55,952 bases of DNA from NCBI GenBank assembly GCA_903844135.1, contig CAIMSN010000099.1, positions 1 to 55,952 of the forward strand. Direction: 5' to 3'. The notes beneath the pieces are model-generated. The model was not told the DNA's origin and searched no databases. It was given only the letters and a program-made list of their open reading frames with translations. A program made the translations under genes and the position numbers. Positions 7,937-18,816 of the stretch are shown in pieces; the stretch's first letter is position 1; every line of letters starts with the position of its first letter. This DNA is from an uncultured Rhodospirillales bacterium (GTDB lineage Bacteria > Pseudomonadota > Alphaproteobacteria > Acetobacterales > Acetobacteraceae).

Positions 7937-9587
7937 ACGTTTGGCGGGCGGCGGCGCGTCCGGCTTGCCGGCCGGAGAACAGGCAGCCGCCAAGGAAGGT
8001 GCCTTCCAGCGAGCGGTAGCCATGCATGCCGCCGCCGCCGAAGCCGGCGGCCTCGCCGGCGGCGAACAGGCCGGGCATGATCGCGCCGTCCTGGCCGAAC
8101 ACGCGACCGTCGAGATCGGTCTCGAAACCGCCCAGGGTCTTGCGGGTCAGGATGTTCAGCCGCACCGCGATCAGCGGGCCATGGGCGGGATCGAGCAGGC
8201 GATGCGGCTTGGCGGTGCGGATCAGCCGGTCGCCGAGATAGCGACGCGCGCTGCGGATCCCCATCACCTGGCTGTCCTTGGTGAAGTCGTTGTCGATCTC
8301 CCGGTCCCGCGCCTCGATCTCCCGACGGAGCGACGCCGCATCGAGGCGATGATCGCCGGCCAGCGCGTTCATGCCGGCGACGAGACTGTCGAGGTCGTCG
8401 CGCACCACGAAATCCTCGCCCTTGGACTTGAACGCCTCGACCGGCGCCGGGGCCAGCTTGCCGAAGGCGCGGCCGAGGGTCAGCTTCCAGTCCTTGCCGG
8501 TGATGTCGGGGTTCTGCTCCGAACCGGACAGCGCGAACTCCTTGCGGATGATGCTCTGGGTGAGGATGAACCAGCTATAGTCCGCGCCGACCTTCTGCAG
8601 ATAGTCCAGCGTGCCCAGCGTGTCGTAGCCGGGATAGAACGGAACCGGCAGGCGCTTTCCGGTCGCATCCAGCCAGAGCGACGACGGGCCGGGCAGGATT
8701 CGGATCCCGTGCATCGGCCAGATCGGATCCCAGTTCCTCAGTCCTTCGACGTAGTGCCACATGCGATCGCGGTTGATCAGCCTGGCGCCGGCGGCTTCGG
8801 TGATGCCGATCATGCGCCCGTCGACATGAGCGGGCACGCCGGAGACCATGGTCCTGGGCGGCGTTCCCAGGCGTTGCGGCCAGTTCTTCCTGACCAGATC
8901 GTGGTTGCCGCCGATGCCGCCGCTGGCCAGGATCACCGAACCGGCCCGGAGCGCGAAATCGCCGATCGCCGTCCGCGTGCTGCTCTGGCCGCGCAGGGCA
9001 TGGCTTTCCGCCAGGATCGTGCCCTGAACCCCGACCACGCGATCGCCGTGCTTGATCAGCCCGTCGGCGCGGTGCCGGAACAGGAACTGGAGCCGTCCTG
9101 CCCGCTCCGCCGCTAGCGCACGACGCTCGAACGGGGCGACGACTCCGGGACCGGTGCCCCAGGTCAGGTGGAACCGCGGCACCGAGTTGCCGTGTCCGGT
9201 CGCGTTGCCGCCGCCGCGTTCGGCCCAGCCCACCAGCGGAAACAGCCGGTGCCCCATCTGGCGCAGCCAGCTCCGCTTCTCGCCGGCGGCGAACGCCACA
9301 TAGGCCTCGGCCCATCGCCTGGGCCAGTGGTCGTCGTCGCGATCGAAGCCGGCGGTGCCCTGCCAGTCCTGCCAGGCGAGGTCGTGGCTGTCGCGAATCC
9401 GTAGCCGGCGCTGTTCCGGGCTGTCGACCAGGAACAGGCCGCCGAGCGACCAGAACGCCTGGCCGCCGAGATTCTGCCGCGACTCCTGGTCGATGACGAT
9501 GACGCGACGCCCGGCATCGGCCAATTCCGTCGCGGCGACCAGGCCCGCCAGCCCCGCCCCCAAAACAATCGCGTCGGCGTCGGCCAT
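7935..9587 (-). CDS. FAD-binding dehydrogenase, KstD/fumarate-reductase-flavoprotein type
   Basis: A 550-residue flavoprotein. An N-terminal dinucleotide-binding motif (VLGAGLAGLVAATELADAG, then IDQE) binds FAD. QAFWSLGGLFLV follows, then the long substrate-domain insertion and the C-terminal FAD motif (GLFAAGEAAGF, GGGGMHGYRSLEGTF). The architecture fits the group annotated as FAD-binding dehydrogenase or 3-oxosteroid 1-dehydrogenase-like; the substrate is unknown. ATG at 9587 has GAGGAA seven bases upstream. A TetR gene starts 51 bases away in the opposite direction and is the likely regulator. There is no signal peptide. Confidence 0.85.
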   Translation of the reverse strand: MADADAIVLGAGLAGLVAATELADAGRRVIVIDQESRQNLGGQAFWSLGGLFLVDSPEQRRLRIRDSHDLAWQDWQGTAGFDRDDDHWPRRWAEAYVAFAAGEKRSWLRQMGHRLFPLVGWAERGGGNATGHGNSVPRFHLTWGTGPGVVAPFERRALAAERAGRLQFLFRHRADGLIKHGDRVVGVQGTILAESHALRGQSSTRTAIGDFALRAGSVILASGGIGGNHDLVRKNWPQRLGTPPRTMVSGVPAHVDGRMIGITEAAGARLINRDRMWHYVEGLRNWDPIWPMHGIRILPGPSSLWLDATGKRLPVPFYPGYDTLGTLDYLQKVGADYSWFILTQSIIRKEFALSGSEQNPDITGKDWKLTLGRAFGKLAPAPVEAFKSKGEDFVVRDDLDSLVAGMNALAGDHRLDAASLRREIEARDREIDNDFTKDSQVMGIRSARRYLGDRLIRTAKPHRLLDPAHGPLIAVRLNILTRKTLGGFETDLDGRVFGQDGAIMPGLFAAGEAAGFGGGGMHGYRSLEGTFLGGCLFSGRQAGRAAARQT

Positions 9588-9638
9588 GTTCGTTTCCTCG
9601 CAGCTTGCGTCTGCGTTTAGGAGCATTAGGCTAGAACC

Positions 9639-10265
9639 ATGGACGCTACTGTCAAGAGTGACAACTCCGAACCCGTCAGGGCCAAGCGACGAAGGCGCAC
9701 GCCGGCCGCCTCGCGCGACGCGATGCTGGTGGCGGCGCAGCTTCTACTGTCCGAGCGCGGCCCCGCGGGCGTGACGCTGAAAGCGGTCGCCGACGCGACC
9801 AGCATGACGCATGGCAACGTCACTCACCATTTCGGCAGCAGTGCGATGCTGCAGGCGGCGCTGATCGCCCGCATGGCGACCGAGCTGACCGACCAGGTGG
9901 GCGAAGCCGCGGTCAGAATGCGCGCCGGCGCGCTGTCCGAGCAGGGGCTGGTCGACGTCATGTTCGACGGGTTTCGCGAGAGCGGCTACGGGCGGCTGAT
10001 CGCCTGGTTTTCGGCCACCGGACAGGCGGAGGCGCTGGCGCCGATCTTCGCGGCGCTGGAAGCCCTGATCCGCGATCTGCGCGCCGCCGAAATCAACGTG
10101 ACGAACCCGCTAGAGATGGGGGCGGGTCCGGGGTCGCTCAGCGTGATCAGCATGGCGCTCACCGCCAGCCTGATCGGCCCGGCACTGGAAAGCGCGGCCT
10201 CCATGCCGGAGGAGAGCCTACGGTGCCTGGCGGTCGAGTCGCTGCGGCGCTGGCGCGCCCGGTGA
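9639..10265 (+). CDS. TetR/AcrR-family transcriptional regulator
   Basis: A 208-residue protein with a basic N-terminal extension (KRRRRTPAASR) and then the TetR helix-turn-helix: AAQLLLSERGPAGVTLKAVA, then MTHGNVTHHFGSSAML. The C-terminal ligand domain is not conserved enough to identify a ligand. Its position, divergent from the FAD-binding dehydrogenase across only 51 bases, suggests that it represses that gene and itself. It precedes the efflux operon on the same strand but is separated from it by about 500 bases and an oppositely oriented small gene. Confidence 0.88.
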   Translation: MDATVKSDNSEPVRAKRRRRTPAASRDAMLVAAQLLLSERGPAGVTLKAVADATSMTHGNVTHHFGSSAMLQAALIARMATELTDQVGEAAVRMRAGALSEQGLVDVMFDGFRESGYGRLIAWFSATGQAEALAPIFAALEALIRDLRAAEINVTNPLEMGAGPGSLSVISMALTASLIGPALESAASMPEESLRCLAVESLRRWRAR

Positions 10266-10314
10266 CGCGGCGCGGCCGAGGCTCGGCCTGATCGGGCCCG
10301 GATCGGGCGCCGGG

Positions 10315-10488
10315 TCAGAAATCGTGGCGCGAGGAGCAGATGCCGAAGCGCGACGGGACCGGCATGCAGTGCGCCAGATCCTGTGCCATCGCCAGGAGCG
10401 AGGTCTCGGTCGGGTCCGTGTCCGGCACGCTCTCCCGCGAATGAAGCCGTGCCGCCTCGGTTTCCATAGCCATGAGTTTACGAAACAT
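10315..10488 (-). CDS. Small hypothetical protein, 57 residues
   Basis: A short frame starting at ATG 10488 with GAGGGAG eight bases upstream, a much better ribosome-binding site than most chance frames have. The protein begins MFRKLMAMETEAARLHSRES and ends FGICSSRHDF. It has no membrane segment and no family that I recognise. It lies between tetR (convergent) and the efflux operon (divergent), so its upstream region is shared with the mdtA promoter region. Confidence 0.5.
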   Translation of the reverse strand: MFRKLMAMETEAARLHSRESVPDTDPTETSLLAMAQDLAHCMPVPSRFGICSSRHDF

Positions 10489-10782
10489 CGTCCGGTCTCC
10501 CTCTGCGTCTTTCGATCGCGTCGCGGGATCGCGTTCCCGCTCGGATAGCCTTCTGTCTGACCGATTGCTCGAACGGCGGGTCCTCCGCCGAACTCGACTA
10601 TAGCGGTTTCCCCGGTCCGTCACAATCTTGCCGTTTTCTTGCTCTCGGTTCCGTGAAGCGAATCGTGCCGGCACGTTTCTAAGCGAAACAAGCCGCGCAC
10701 CCCTATCCTGCTGTGCCGTCGGGGCTGGTATGGTTGAGTGGAACGCGCTGCCGCATCGGGCGAGCGGCGGGTGAGGATGACG

Positions 10783-12096
10783 ATGGACGAGCCGATCAAT
10801 CTGCCGCCTGCCGCCGATCGCCGACGCGACGCCGCCAGCCTCCCGACCGCATCCCATGGCGACCCGGTCCGGCCACGACGGCGCCGGATCTGGATCGTAT
10901 GGCTGATCGTGCTGCTGCTGGTGGCGCTGGTCGCCTTCGCGCTGCTGCACAAGCGCCAGCCGGCGGCCACCGGCGGCCATGGCGGACGCCATCGCGCCGC
11001 TTCCTCCGGCGATTCCGGGCCGCAGCCGGTCAGCGTCACCAAGGCCCGCACCGGCGACATGCCGGTGGTGCTGACGGAACTCGGCACCGTCACCTCGCTC
11101 GCCAACATCACCGTGCAGTCGCAGATCTCCGGCTACCTGTTGCAGGTCAACTTCACCGAGGGCCAGGAGGTGCACAAGGGCGACCAGCTCGCCCTGGTCG
11201 ATCCGCGCCTGTACGAGGCGACGCTGACCCAGGACGAGGGCAACCTGATCCGCGACCAGGCGCTGCTGAAGCAGGCGCTCGCCGACAATGCCCGCTACCT
11301 GCTGTTGCTCAGCCAGCACAGCATCGCCGCCCAGACGGCGCAGAACCAGCAATACGTGGTCGGCCAATACCAGGGCGCGGTGCGCACCGACGAGGGCGAG
11401 ATCGCCAGCGCCAAGCAGAACATCGCCTATTGCCACATCCTGTCGCCGATCGACGGGGTGGTCGGGCTGCGCCAGGTCGACCAGGGCAACTATATCAGCT
11501 CGTCGCTGACCAACGGGCTGGTGGTGGTGACGCAGGTCCGGCCGATCTCGGTGATCTTCTCGCTACCGGAGACCGACATCGGCGACGTCCAGACCCAGCT
11601 CAAGGCCGGCCAGACGCTCTCGGTCGACGCCTACGACCGCACCAACACCGCCAAGCTGGCGTCGGGCACGCTGCTCACGCTGGACAACACCATCGATACC
11701 AGCACCGGCACGGTCAGGGTGCGCGCCACCTTCCCGAACGACGACGGCAAGCTGTTCCCGAACCAGTTCGTCAATGCGCGCCTGAACCTGAAGGTGCTGC
11801 ACGACGCCGTCCTGGTGCCGAACGCCGCCATCCAGACCGGACCGCAGGGCAATTTCGTCTATGTGGTGCAGCCGGACAACACGGTGCAGATCGCCCAAGT
11901 CAAGACCGGCACGGCGGGAACCGCCGACGTGGTGGTGACGTCAGGGCTGAAGGCGGGCGACACGGTGGTGATCGACGGCACCGACCGGCTCAAGGCGGGC
12001 GCCAAGATCACCATTCCGGCCGAACAGAAGCCGGGTGCCGCCGGCGACGGCAAGCATCACCGGCACAAGGCCGACGCCTCCGGCGGCGCCGGATGA
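10783..12096 (+). CDS. mdtA: RND efflux periplasmic adaptor (MdtA-type membrane fusion protein)
   Basis: A 437-residue adaptor linking an inner-membrane RND pump to an outer-membrane channel. A basic N-terminus and one membrane anchor ([20 protein letters not shown], residues about 36-55) are followed by the biotinyl-lipoyl halves ([20 protein letters not shown] and [20 protein letters not shown]), the alpha-hairpin between them, and the beta-barrel/membrane-proximal part ([20 protein letters not shown]). ATG at 10783 has TGAGG six bases upstream; the ATG at 10777 abuts that site. It is the first gene of the mdtABC-like operon. Confidence 0.9.
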   Translation: MDEPINLPPAADRRRDAASLPTASHGDPVRPRRRRIWIVWLIVLLLVALVAFALLHKRQPAATGGHGGRHRAASSGDSGPQPVSVTKARTGDMPVVLTELGTVTSLANITVQSQISGYLLQVNFTEGQEVHKGDQLALVDPRLYEATLTQDEGNLIRDQALLKQALADNARYLLLLSQHSIAAQTAQNQQYVVGQYQGAVRTDEGEIASAKQNIAYCHILSPIDGVVGLRQVDQGNYISSSLTNGLVVVTQVRPISVIFSLPETDIGDVQTQLKAGQTLSVDAYDRTNTAKLASGTLLTLDNTIDTSTGTVRVRATFPNDDGKLFPNQFVNARLNLKVLHDAVLVPNAAIQTGPQGNFVYVVQPDNTVQIAQVKTGTAGTADVVVTSGLKAGDTVVIDGTDRLKAGAKITIPAEQKPGAAGDGKHHRHKADASGGAG

Positions 12097-12163
12097 GCCG
12101 GCCCGTTCGCGGCCATCGCACCCGGGCGCGTTCCTCATCGTGCTCCCAGGCGCGTCCAACCTC

Positions 12164-15100
12164 GTGAATCCGTCCCGCCTGTTCATAGAGCGCCCGGTCG
12201 CGACCACGCTGTTCATGCTCGCCATCCTGATGGTCGGGCTGCTCGGCTACAGGTTCCTGCCGATCGCCGCGCTGCCGCAGGTCGAGTATCCGACCATCCA
12301 GGTGCAGACCTTCTATCCCGGCGCCGGGCCGCAGGTGATGACCACCTACGTCACCGCGCCGCTGGAATACCAGCTCGGGCAGATGCCGGGCCTGGACCAG
12401 ATGGAGAGCCAGTCCTCGGCCGGCGCCTCGGTGATCACGCTGCGGTTCGGGCTGACGATCGACATCAACGTGGCCGAGCAGGAGGTCCAGGCGGCGATCA
12501 ACGCCGCGAACTCGCTGCTGCCGAGCGACCTTCCGGCGCCGCCGATCTACGCCAAGATCAATCCGGCCGACACGCCGATCCTGACGCTGGGCATCACCTC
12601 CAAGACGATGAAGCTGGTCGACGTCGAGGACTATGTCGACACCAGGCTGGCGCAGAAGATCAGCCAGATCAGCGGCGTCGGGCTGGTCAGCCTCACCGGC
12701 GGCAACCGCAAGGCGATCCGGGTCGCGGTCGATACGCGGGCGCTCAACTCCTACGGCCTGTCGATCGACGACCTGCGCACCATCATCGGCACCGTCAACG
12801 TCAACTCGCCCACCGGAACCTTCGACGGGCCGCTGCATGCATCGACCCTGCAGATCGACGGGCAGATCACCGCCCCGCAGATCCTGTCCGACCAGGTGAT
12901 CGCCTACAGCAACGGCGCGCCGATCCGGGTGCGCGACGTCGCCAAGGTCACCAGCGGGCCGGAGAACAGCCAGCTCGCCGCATGGTCGAACAAGACGCCG
13001 GCGATCATCCTGAACGTGCAGCGTCAGCCGGGCGCGAACGTGATCGCGGTGGTCGACGCGATCAACAAGATCCTGCCGACGCTGCGTCAGGACATTCCGG
13101 CCGGCATCGACATCACGCCGCTGACCGACCGCACGGTGACGATCCGCGCCTCGGTGGCCGACGTCGAGTTCGAGCTGCTGCTGTCGATCGCGCTGGTGGT
13201 GCTGGTGATCTTCGTGTTCCTGCGCAACCTGCCGGCGACCATCATCCCGAGCCTGTCGGTGCCGCTGTCGCTGGTCGGCACCATGGCGGTGATGTACCTG
13301 CTGGGCTTCTCGCTCGACAATCTGTCGCTGATGTCGCTGACCATCGCCACCGGCTTCGTGGTCGACGACGCGATCGTCATGATCGAGAACATCGCCCGCT
13401 ACATCGAGATGGGCGAGACCAGGATGCAGGCGGCGCTCAAGGGCGCCGGCCAGATCGGCTTCACCATCGTGTCGCTGACCATCTCGCTGATCGCGGTGCT
13501 GATCCCGCTTTTGTTCATGGGCGACGTAGTCGGACGCCTGTTCCACGAATTCGCCATCACCCTGTCGGTGACGATCGTGATCTCGGCGATCGTGTCGCTG
13601 ACGCTGGTGCCGATGCTGTGCGCGCGGATGCTGGCCGAGCAGCGGCACCATGCCGACGGCTCGGTGCGTCCCGCCGGCGGGCGGATCGCGCAATTCTCCG
13701 AACGCGCGATCGACCGCACTATCGCCGGCTACGCGCGGATGCTCGATCGGGTGTTGCGACACCAGACGCTGACGCTGCTGGTGTTCCTGGTCACGGTCGC
13801 GATCACGGTGCTGCTGGCGGTGGTGATCCCGAAGGGCTTCTTTCCGGTGCAGGATACCGGGGTGATCCAGGGCATCTCGATCGCCGCCCAGGACACCTCG
13901 CTCGATTCGATGTCAAAGCACCAGCAGGCGCTGGCCGACGTGCTGCTCGACGATCCGGACGTGGTCAGCCTGTCGTCGTTCATCGGCGTCGACGGCACCA
14001 ACATGACGCTCAACCAGGGCCGCTTCCTGATCAACCTCAAGCCGCACGATGCGCGCGCTCTGTCGGCCAGCGACGTGATCAGGCGGATCCAGTCCGAGGT
14101 GGCGGACGTGCCGGGCGTGCATCTGTTCATGCAGCCGGTACAGGACCTCTCGCTCGATACGGCGGTTTCCGCGACGCAGTACCAGTTCGTGCTGGAGACG
14201 CCGAACTACGACGATTTCACCGCCTGGGTGCCGAAGGTGGTGGCCAGCCTGCAGGCGCTGCCGCAGCTTGCCGACGTCACCTCCGATCTCCAGGCCACCG
14301 GCCGGGTCGCCAACGTGATCCTCGATCGCGCCAACGGCGCGCGCTACAGCATCACCCCGCAGACGGTCGACAACGCGCTGTACGACAGCTTCGGCCAGCG
14401 CCAGATCAGCACGGTCTATACCCAGACCAACCAGTACCGGGTGATCCTGGACGTGAGCAAGTCGCTGTCGCGCGACCTGTCGAGCCTCAACCAGCTCTAT
14501 CTTCCCGGCACCAGCTCGTCCGCCTCCACCAGCGCGACCGGGGCGGCGCGGCAACCGACCGGCGGGCTGGTGCCGCTCTCCGCTGTGGCCCAGGTCAAGC
14601 TCGGCACCGGTCCGCTGCTGGTGTCGCATCTGGGCCAGTTCCCGGCGACCACCATCTCGTTCAACCTGAAGCCGGGCGCCTCGCTCGGCCCGGCGGTGAA
14701 CGCGATCGAGGCCGCCGAGACCAAGATCGGCCTGCCGAAGAGCTTCGAGACCTCGTTCCAGGGTACCGCGGCGGCGTTCCAGGACAGCCTCGGCAACGAG
14801 CTGTTCCTGGTGCTGGCGGCGCTGGCGGCGGTCTATATCGTGCTCGGCGTGCTCTATGAGAGCTTCATCCACCCGATCACCATCCTCTCCACCCTGCCGT
14901 CGGCGGGGATCGGCGCGCTGGCCGCGCTGATGCTGGCCGGCGCCGATCTGGACGTGATGGGCATCATCGGCATCGTGCTGCTGATCGGCATCGTCAAGAA
15001 GAACGCGATCATGATGATCGACTTCGCGCTCGATGCGGAACGCAACGACGGTCTGGCGCCGCTCGATGCGATCCGCCGCGCCGCCGCGCTGCGGTTCCGG

Positions 15101-15349
15101 CCGATCCTGATGACCACGCTGGCGGCGGCGTTCGGCGCGCTGCCGCTGATGCTGGGCACCGGCACCGGCTCCGAGCTGCGGCGCCCGCTCGGCATCGCCA
15201 TCGTCGGCGGCCTGGCGGTGAGCCAGTTGCTCACCCTGTTCACCACGCCGGTGATCTACCTGTTCATGGACGGGCTGTCGCGCCGCACCCGGCGCTGGAT
15301 GAACCGGCACGATTCCGCGCCGCCGGCTGCGTCGCTGGAGACGCCGTGA
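12164..15349 (+). CDS. mdtB: RND multidrug efflux pump subunit, MdtB-type
   Basis: An inner-membrane RND transporter of 1061 residues from GTG at 12164. That start is chosen because family members begin with [15 protein letters not shown]; the frame itself opens at ATG 12035 inside mdtA. The proton-relay aspartates lie in [16 protein letters not shown] (TM4), with [19 protein letters not shown] before TM11 and [17 protein letters not shown] later. Two large periplasmic loops carry the porter and docking domains. A short Ser/Thr-rich stretch ([14 protein letters not shown]) interrupts the second loop. The stop overlaps the mdtC start by four bases. Confidence 0.92.
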   Translation: MNPSRLFIERPVATTLFMLAILMVGLLGYRFLPIAALPQVEYPTIQVQTFYPGAGPQVMTTYVTAPLEYQLGQMPGLDQMESQSSAGASVITLRFGLTIDINVAEQEVQAAINAANSLLPSDLPAPPIYAKINPADTPILTLGITSKTMKLVDVEDYVDTRLAQKISQISGVGLVSLTGGNRKAIRVAVDTRALNSYGLSIDDLRTIIGTVNVNSPTGTFDGPLHASTLQIDGQITAPQILSDQVIAYSNGAPIRVRDVAKVTSGPENSQLAAWSNKTPAIILNVQRQPGANVIAVVDAINKILPTLRQDIPAGIDITPLTDRTVTIRASVADVEFELLLSIALVVLVIFVFLRNLPATIIPSLSVPLSLVGTMAVMYLLGFSLDNLSLMSLTIATGFVVDDAIVMIENIARYIEMGETRMQAALKGAGQIGFTIVSLTISLIAVLIPLLFMGDVVGRLFHEFAITLSVTIVISAIVSLTLVPMLCARMLAEQRHHADGSVRPAGGRIAQFSERAIDRTIAGYARMLDRVLRHQTLTLLVFLVTVAITVLLAVVIPKGFFPVQDTGVIQGISIAAQDTSLDSMSKHQQALADVLLDDPDVVSLSSFIGVDGTNMTLNQGRFLINLKPHDARALSASDVIRRIQSEVADVPGVHLFMQPVQDLSLDTAVSATQYQFVLETPNYDDFTAWVPKVVASLQALPQLADVTSDLQATGRVANVILDRANGARYSITPQTVDNALYDSFGQRQISTVYTQTNQYRVILDVSKSLSRDLSSLNQLYLPGTSSSASTSATGAARQPTGGLVPLSAVAQVKLGTGPLLVSHLGQFPATTISFNLKPGASLGPAVNAIEAAETKIGLPKSFETSFQGTAAAFQDSLGNELFLVLAALAAVYIVLGVLYESFIHPITILSTLPSAGIGALAALMLAGADLDVMGIIGIVLLIGIVKKNAIMMIDFALDAERNDGLAPLDAIRRAAALRFRPILMTTLAAAFGALPLMLGTGTGSELRRPLGIAIVGGLAVSQLLTLFTTPVIYLFMDGLSRRTRRWMNRHDSAPPAASLETP

Positions 15350-18300
15350 ACATCTCCCGGCCCTTCATCCTGAGGCCGGTGGCGACCACGCTGCTCGCGG
15401 TGGCGTTGGCGCTGTCGGGCGCGTTCGCCTACACCAGGCTGCCGGTGGCGCCGCTGCCCAACGTCGCGTTCCCGGTGATCCAGGTGCAGGCGACCCAGCC
15501 CGGCGGCTCGCCGGACGAGGTCGCCAGCGCGGTGGCGACGCCGCTGGAACGCCATCTCGGCACCATCGCCGGCGTCAACGAGATGACGTCGGAGAGCACC
15601 CAGAACACCACCCGCATCACCATCCAGTTCACCCTGTCGACCGACGTGAACGACGCGGCGCACCAGGTCGAGGCGGCGATCCAGGCGGCGCGCGCCGACC
15701 TGCCGGCGTCGCTGCGCAGCAACCCGACCTACCGGCAGTTCAACCCGGCCGGCCAGCCGATCATGATCCTGGCGCTGACCTCCAAGACCCGCACCGCGCC
15801 GCAGCTCTACGATCTGGCCACCAACGTGCTCCAGCAGCAGCTCTCCAAGATCAAGGGCGTGGGCAATTTCCAGGTCGGCGGCAGCGCGCTGCCTGCGGTC
15901 CGGGTCGAGCTCGATCCGCTGCCGATGTTCCAGCAGGGGCTCGGCTTCGAGGACGTGCGCGCCGCCCTCGCCTCGGCCAACGCCAACACGCCCAAGGGCT
16001 TCATCGATATCGGCCCGACACGCTATCAGCTCGACACCAACGACCAAGCGCGCCAGGCGGCGGACTACAAGGATCTGGTGGTCGGGTATCGCAACGGGGC
16101 GCCGATCCGGCTCGATCAGGTGGCGCAGGTGACCGACAGCGTCGAGGATCTGCGCAACGCCGGCTACTACAACGGCGAGCCGGCGGTGGTCTGCATCGTG
16201 TTCCCGCAGGCGGACGCGAACATCATCAAGACCATCGACGCCATCAAGACGGCGCTGCCGATGCTCGAGGCGTCGCTGCCGGCCGACACCAGGGTCCATA
16301 TCGGGCTCGACCGTTCGACCACCATCCGCGCCTCGGTCAAGGACACCCAGGTCACGCTGGTGATCGCGGTGCTGCTGGTGGTGCTGGTGGTGCTGGTGTT
16401 CCTGCGCACGCTGCGCTCGACGCTGATCCCGGCGGTCGCGGTGCCGGTCTCGATCATTTCCACCTTCGGCGCGATGTACATGCTGGGCTTCGCGCTCGAC
16501 AATCTGTCGCTGATGGCGCTGACCATCGCCACCGGCTTCGTGGTGGACGATGCGATCGTGGTGCTGGAGAACATCGCCCGGCACATGGAGGACGGCATGC
16601 CGCGCCTCGAGGCGGCGCTGCTCGGCGCCGGCGAGGTGGCGTTCACCGTGCTGTCCATCACCGTGTCGCTGATCGCGGTGTTCCTGCCGATCCTGCTGCT
16701 GCCGGGGATCGCCGGGAAGTTCTTCTACGAGTTCGCGATGACGCTGATCGTCACCATCAGCGTGTCGCTGCTGCTGGCGCTGACGGTGACGCCGATGATG
16801 TGCGCGCTGATCCTGCGGGTGCAGCCGCGCGTCTCGGCCGAGCAGGCGGCGACGGATGCGGGCCGGGCCCGGACCGCCTCCAGCCGGTGGCGCCAGGCCA
16901 CCGCGTCGTTCTCCGCCTGGATCGAGCGCGGGCTGGACGGCATGCAGGCCGGCTACGAGCGTAGTCTCGGCTGGGCGATCCGGCATCGCCGGCTGATGCT
17001 GCTCAGCCTGCCGCTGACCATCGCGCTGACCGTCGCCCTGTTCATCAAGATCCCGAAGGGATTCTTCCCGACCGAGGATAACGGACTGCTGATCGCGCAT
17101 ATCGAGGGCGAGCAGACCATCTCGTTCCAGAACATGCGCGACAAGCTGGTGCAGGTGCAGACCGCGGTGGTCTCCGATCCGGACGTGCTGTCGGTGGTCG
17201 GCTTCACCGGCGGCCGCGGCAGCAACCAGGCGCAGGTGTTCATCCAGCTCAAGGACAAGAACGTCCGCCACGACAGCAACGACGTCACCATCGGCCGGCT
17301 GCGCGACAAGATGAAGACCATGGTCGGGGCGCGCTTCTTCGCGTTCTCGGCCGGAGACGTCAGGGCCGGGGCCCGCGAGAGCAACGCCAACTACCAGTAT
17401 TCGCTGCAATCCGACGATGCCGAGCTGCTCTACAAATGGGCGCCGATCGTCGAGGCGGCGCTGAAGAACCGGCCCGAGCTGGCCGACGTCGATTCCGACG
17501 TGGCGCAGGGCGGGCAGGCGGTGTCGGTGCAGATCGATCGCGACACCGCGGCGCGCTACAAGATCACGCCACAGCTCATCACCAACACGCTGTACGACGC
17601 ATTCGGACAGCGCAGCGCGTCGACCATCTACAATACCCTCAACCAGTATCACGTGGTGATGGAGGTGGCGCAGAGCTATCAGCAGACGCCGGCGATCCTG
17701 AACCAGATGAGGATCAGCACGTCCGGCGGCACCGCGACCGGCAGCGCCAGCAGCAACCAGATCCGGGTGACGAACGCCGCCAGCACCGCCTCCGGCGGCA
17801 GCACCAACGGCGGCTCCAGCGGGGCCGGCGCCGTCACCAACAGCGCCGCCGCCACCTCCACCGCGACCACCGGCGCCGCCAGCGCGTCCGGCGCCACCAC
17901 CAGCAGCGCGACCGTGTCGACGGCGCAGCAGGCGCAGGCCAACGCCAACAGCAACGCGCTGGCCGGCGGCAAGAGCGCCTCGACCGGGTCGGCGGTGTCG
18001 TCCGGGGTCGAGACCATGGTGCCGCTGACCGACGTCGCCGCCCTGGTGCCGGACACCACGCCGCTGCAGGTCAGCCACGATGGCGGCTTCGTCGCCGCGA
18101 CCATCTCGTTCAACACCCCGACCGGCGGCTCGCTGAGCGCCGCCGAGGCGGCGATCAACGCGACCATGATCGCGCTGCACGTGCCGTCCACCATCCATGG
18201 CAGCTTCGCCGGCAACGCCAAGCAGCTCGACGAATCCACCAGCACCTATCCGCTGGTGGTGATGGCGGCGCTGCTCGCGGTCTACGGCACGCTCGGCATC

Positions 18301-18816
18301 CTGTACGAGAGCTACATCCATCCGCTGACGATTCTCTCGACGCTGCCGTCGGCGGGTGTCGGCGCGATCCTGGCGCTGCTGCTGTTCGGCGAGGAGTTCT
18401 CGCTGATCGCGATGATCGGCGTGATCCTGCTGATCGGCATCGTCAAGAAGAACGCGATCCTGCTGGTGGATTTCGCTCTGGTCGAGGAGCGCGAGCACGG
18501 TCTGTCGCCGTTCGACGCCATCACCCGCGCCTGCAAGATGCGGTTCCGGCCGATCATGATGACCAGCTTCGCCGCCGCGCTGGGCGCGCTGCCGCTGGTG
18601 CTGAGCAACGGCTACGGCAACGAGTTGCGCCGTCCGCTGGGCCTGTCGGTGATCGGCGGCCTGCTCGTCAGCCAGGCGCTGACCCTCTACACCACGCCGG
18701 TGGTCTATCTGTATCTGGATCGGATGCGTCACTGGTGGAACGGTCGCTGGCGCGCGCGCTGGCAAAGACGCTCCGGGCCGCCCGCCCGCTTGCAACAGGA
18801 CCCGTCCGCAGGATGA
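15346..18816 (+). CDS. mdtC: RND multidrug efflux pump subunit, MdtC-type, with Ser/Thr/Ala/Gly-rich insertion
   Basis: An RND transporter of 1156 residues, about 100 longer than usual MdtC. The start is GTG at 15346, overlapping the mdtB stop (GTGA). [17 protein letters not shown] (TM4) and [19 protein letters not shown] give the usual functional motifs, and the paired MdtB homologue suggests a heterotrimeric pump. Residues about 791-888, in the second periplasmic loop, are a low-complexity stretch almost entirely of Ser, Thr, Ala, Gly and Asn. It lies where the partner has only a short Ser-rich patch. The stop overlaps the outer-membrane factor gene (ATGA). Confidence 0.92.
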   Translation: MNISRPFILRPVATTLLAVALALSGAFAYTRLPVAPLPNVAFPVIQVQATQPGGSPDEVASAVATPLERHLGTIAGVNEMTSESTQNTTRITIQFTLSTDVNDAAHQVEAAIQAARADLPASLRSNPTYRQFNPAGQPIMILALTSKTRTAPQLYDLATNVLQQQLSKIKGVGNFQVGGSALPAVRVELDPLPMFQQGLGFEDVRAALASANANTPKGFIDIGPTRYQLDTNDQARQAADYKDLVVGYRNGAPIRLDQVAQVTDSVEDLRNAGYYNGEPAVVCIVFPQADANIIKTIDAIKTALPMLEASLPADTRVHIGLDRSTTIRASVKDTQVTLVIAVLLVVLVVLVFLRTLRSTLIPAVAVPVSIISTFGAMYMLGFALDNLSLMALTIATGFVVDDAIVVLENIARHMEDGMPRLEAALLGAGEVAFTVLSITVSLIAVFLPILLLPGIAGKFFYEFAMTLIVTISVSLLLALTVTPMMCALILRVQPRVSAEQAATDAGRARTASSRWRQATASFSAWIERGLDGMQAGYERSLGWAIRHRRLMLLSLPLTIALTVALFIKIPKGFFPTEDNGLLIAHIEGEQTISFQNMRDKLVQVQTAVVSDPDVLSVVGFTGGRGSNQAQVFIQLKDKNVRHDSNDVTIGRLRDKMKTMVGARFFAFSAGDVRAGARESNANYQYSLQSDDAELLYKWAPIVEAALKNRPELADVDSDVAQGGQAVSVQIDRDTAARYKITPQLITNTLYDAFGQRSASTIYNTLNQYHVVMEVAQSYQQTPAILNQMRISTSGGTATGSASSNQIRVTNAASTASGGSTNGGSSGAGAVTNSAAATSTATTGAASASGATTSSATVSTAQQAQANANSNALAGGKSASTGSAVSSGVETMVPLTDVAALVPDTTPLQVSHDGGFVAATISFNTPTGGSLSAAEAAINATMIALHVPSTIHGSFAGNAKQLDESTSTYPLVVMAALLAVYGTLGILYESYIHPLTILSTLPSAGVGAILALLLFGEEFSLIAMIGVILLIGIVKKNAILLVDFALVEEREHGLSPFDAITRACKMRFRPIMMTSFAAALGALPLVLSNGYGNELRRPLGLSVIGGLLVSQALTLYTTPVVYLYLDRMRHWWNGRWRARWQRRSGPPARLQQDPSAG

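Noticed and set aside
7640..8023. 127-residue frame and others across the repeat block
   Set aside because: They duplicate with the DNA repeat, have no ribosome-binding site and overlap the dehydrogenase end.
10266..10314. Palindromes GGCCGAG-G-CTCGGCC and GATCGGGCCCGGATC after tetR
   Set aside because: Could be a terminator, but the loop is too short and no T-run follows; common by chance in such GC-rich sequence.
12008..13762. 584-residue open frame antisense to the mdtB-type gene
   Set aside because: Composition (RQH-rich, DRDR runs) is that of a shadow frame; the plus-strand frame has a full RND sequence.
15256..18795. 1179-residue open frame antisense to the mdtC-type gene
   Set aside because: Long only because of high GC; no recognisable motif, while the opposite strand encodes an RND pump.
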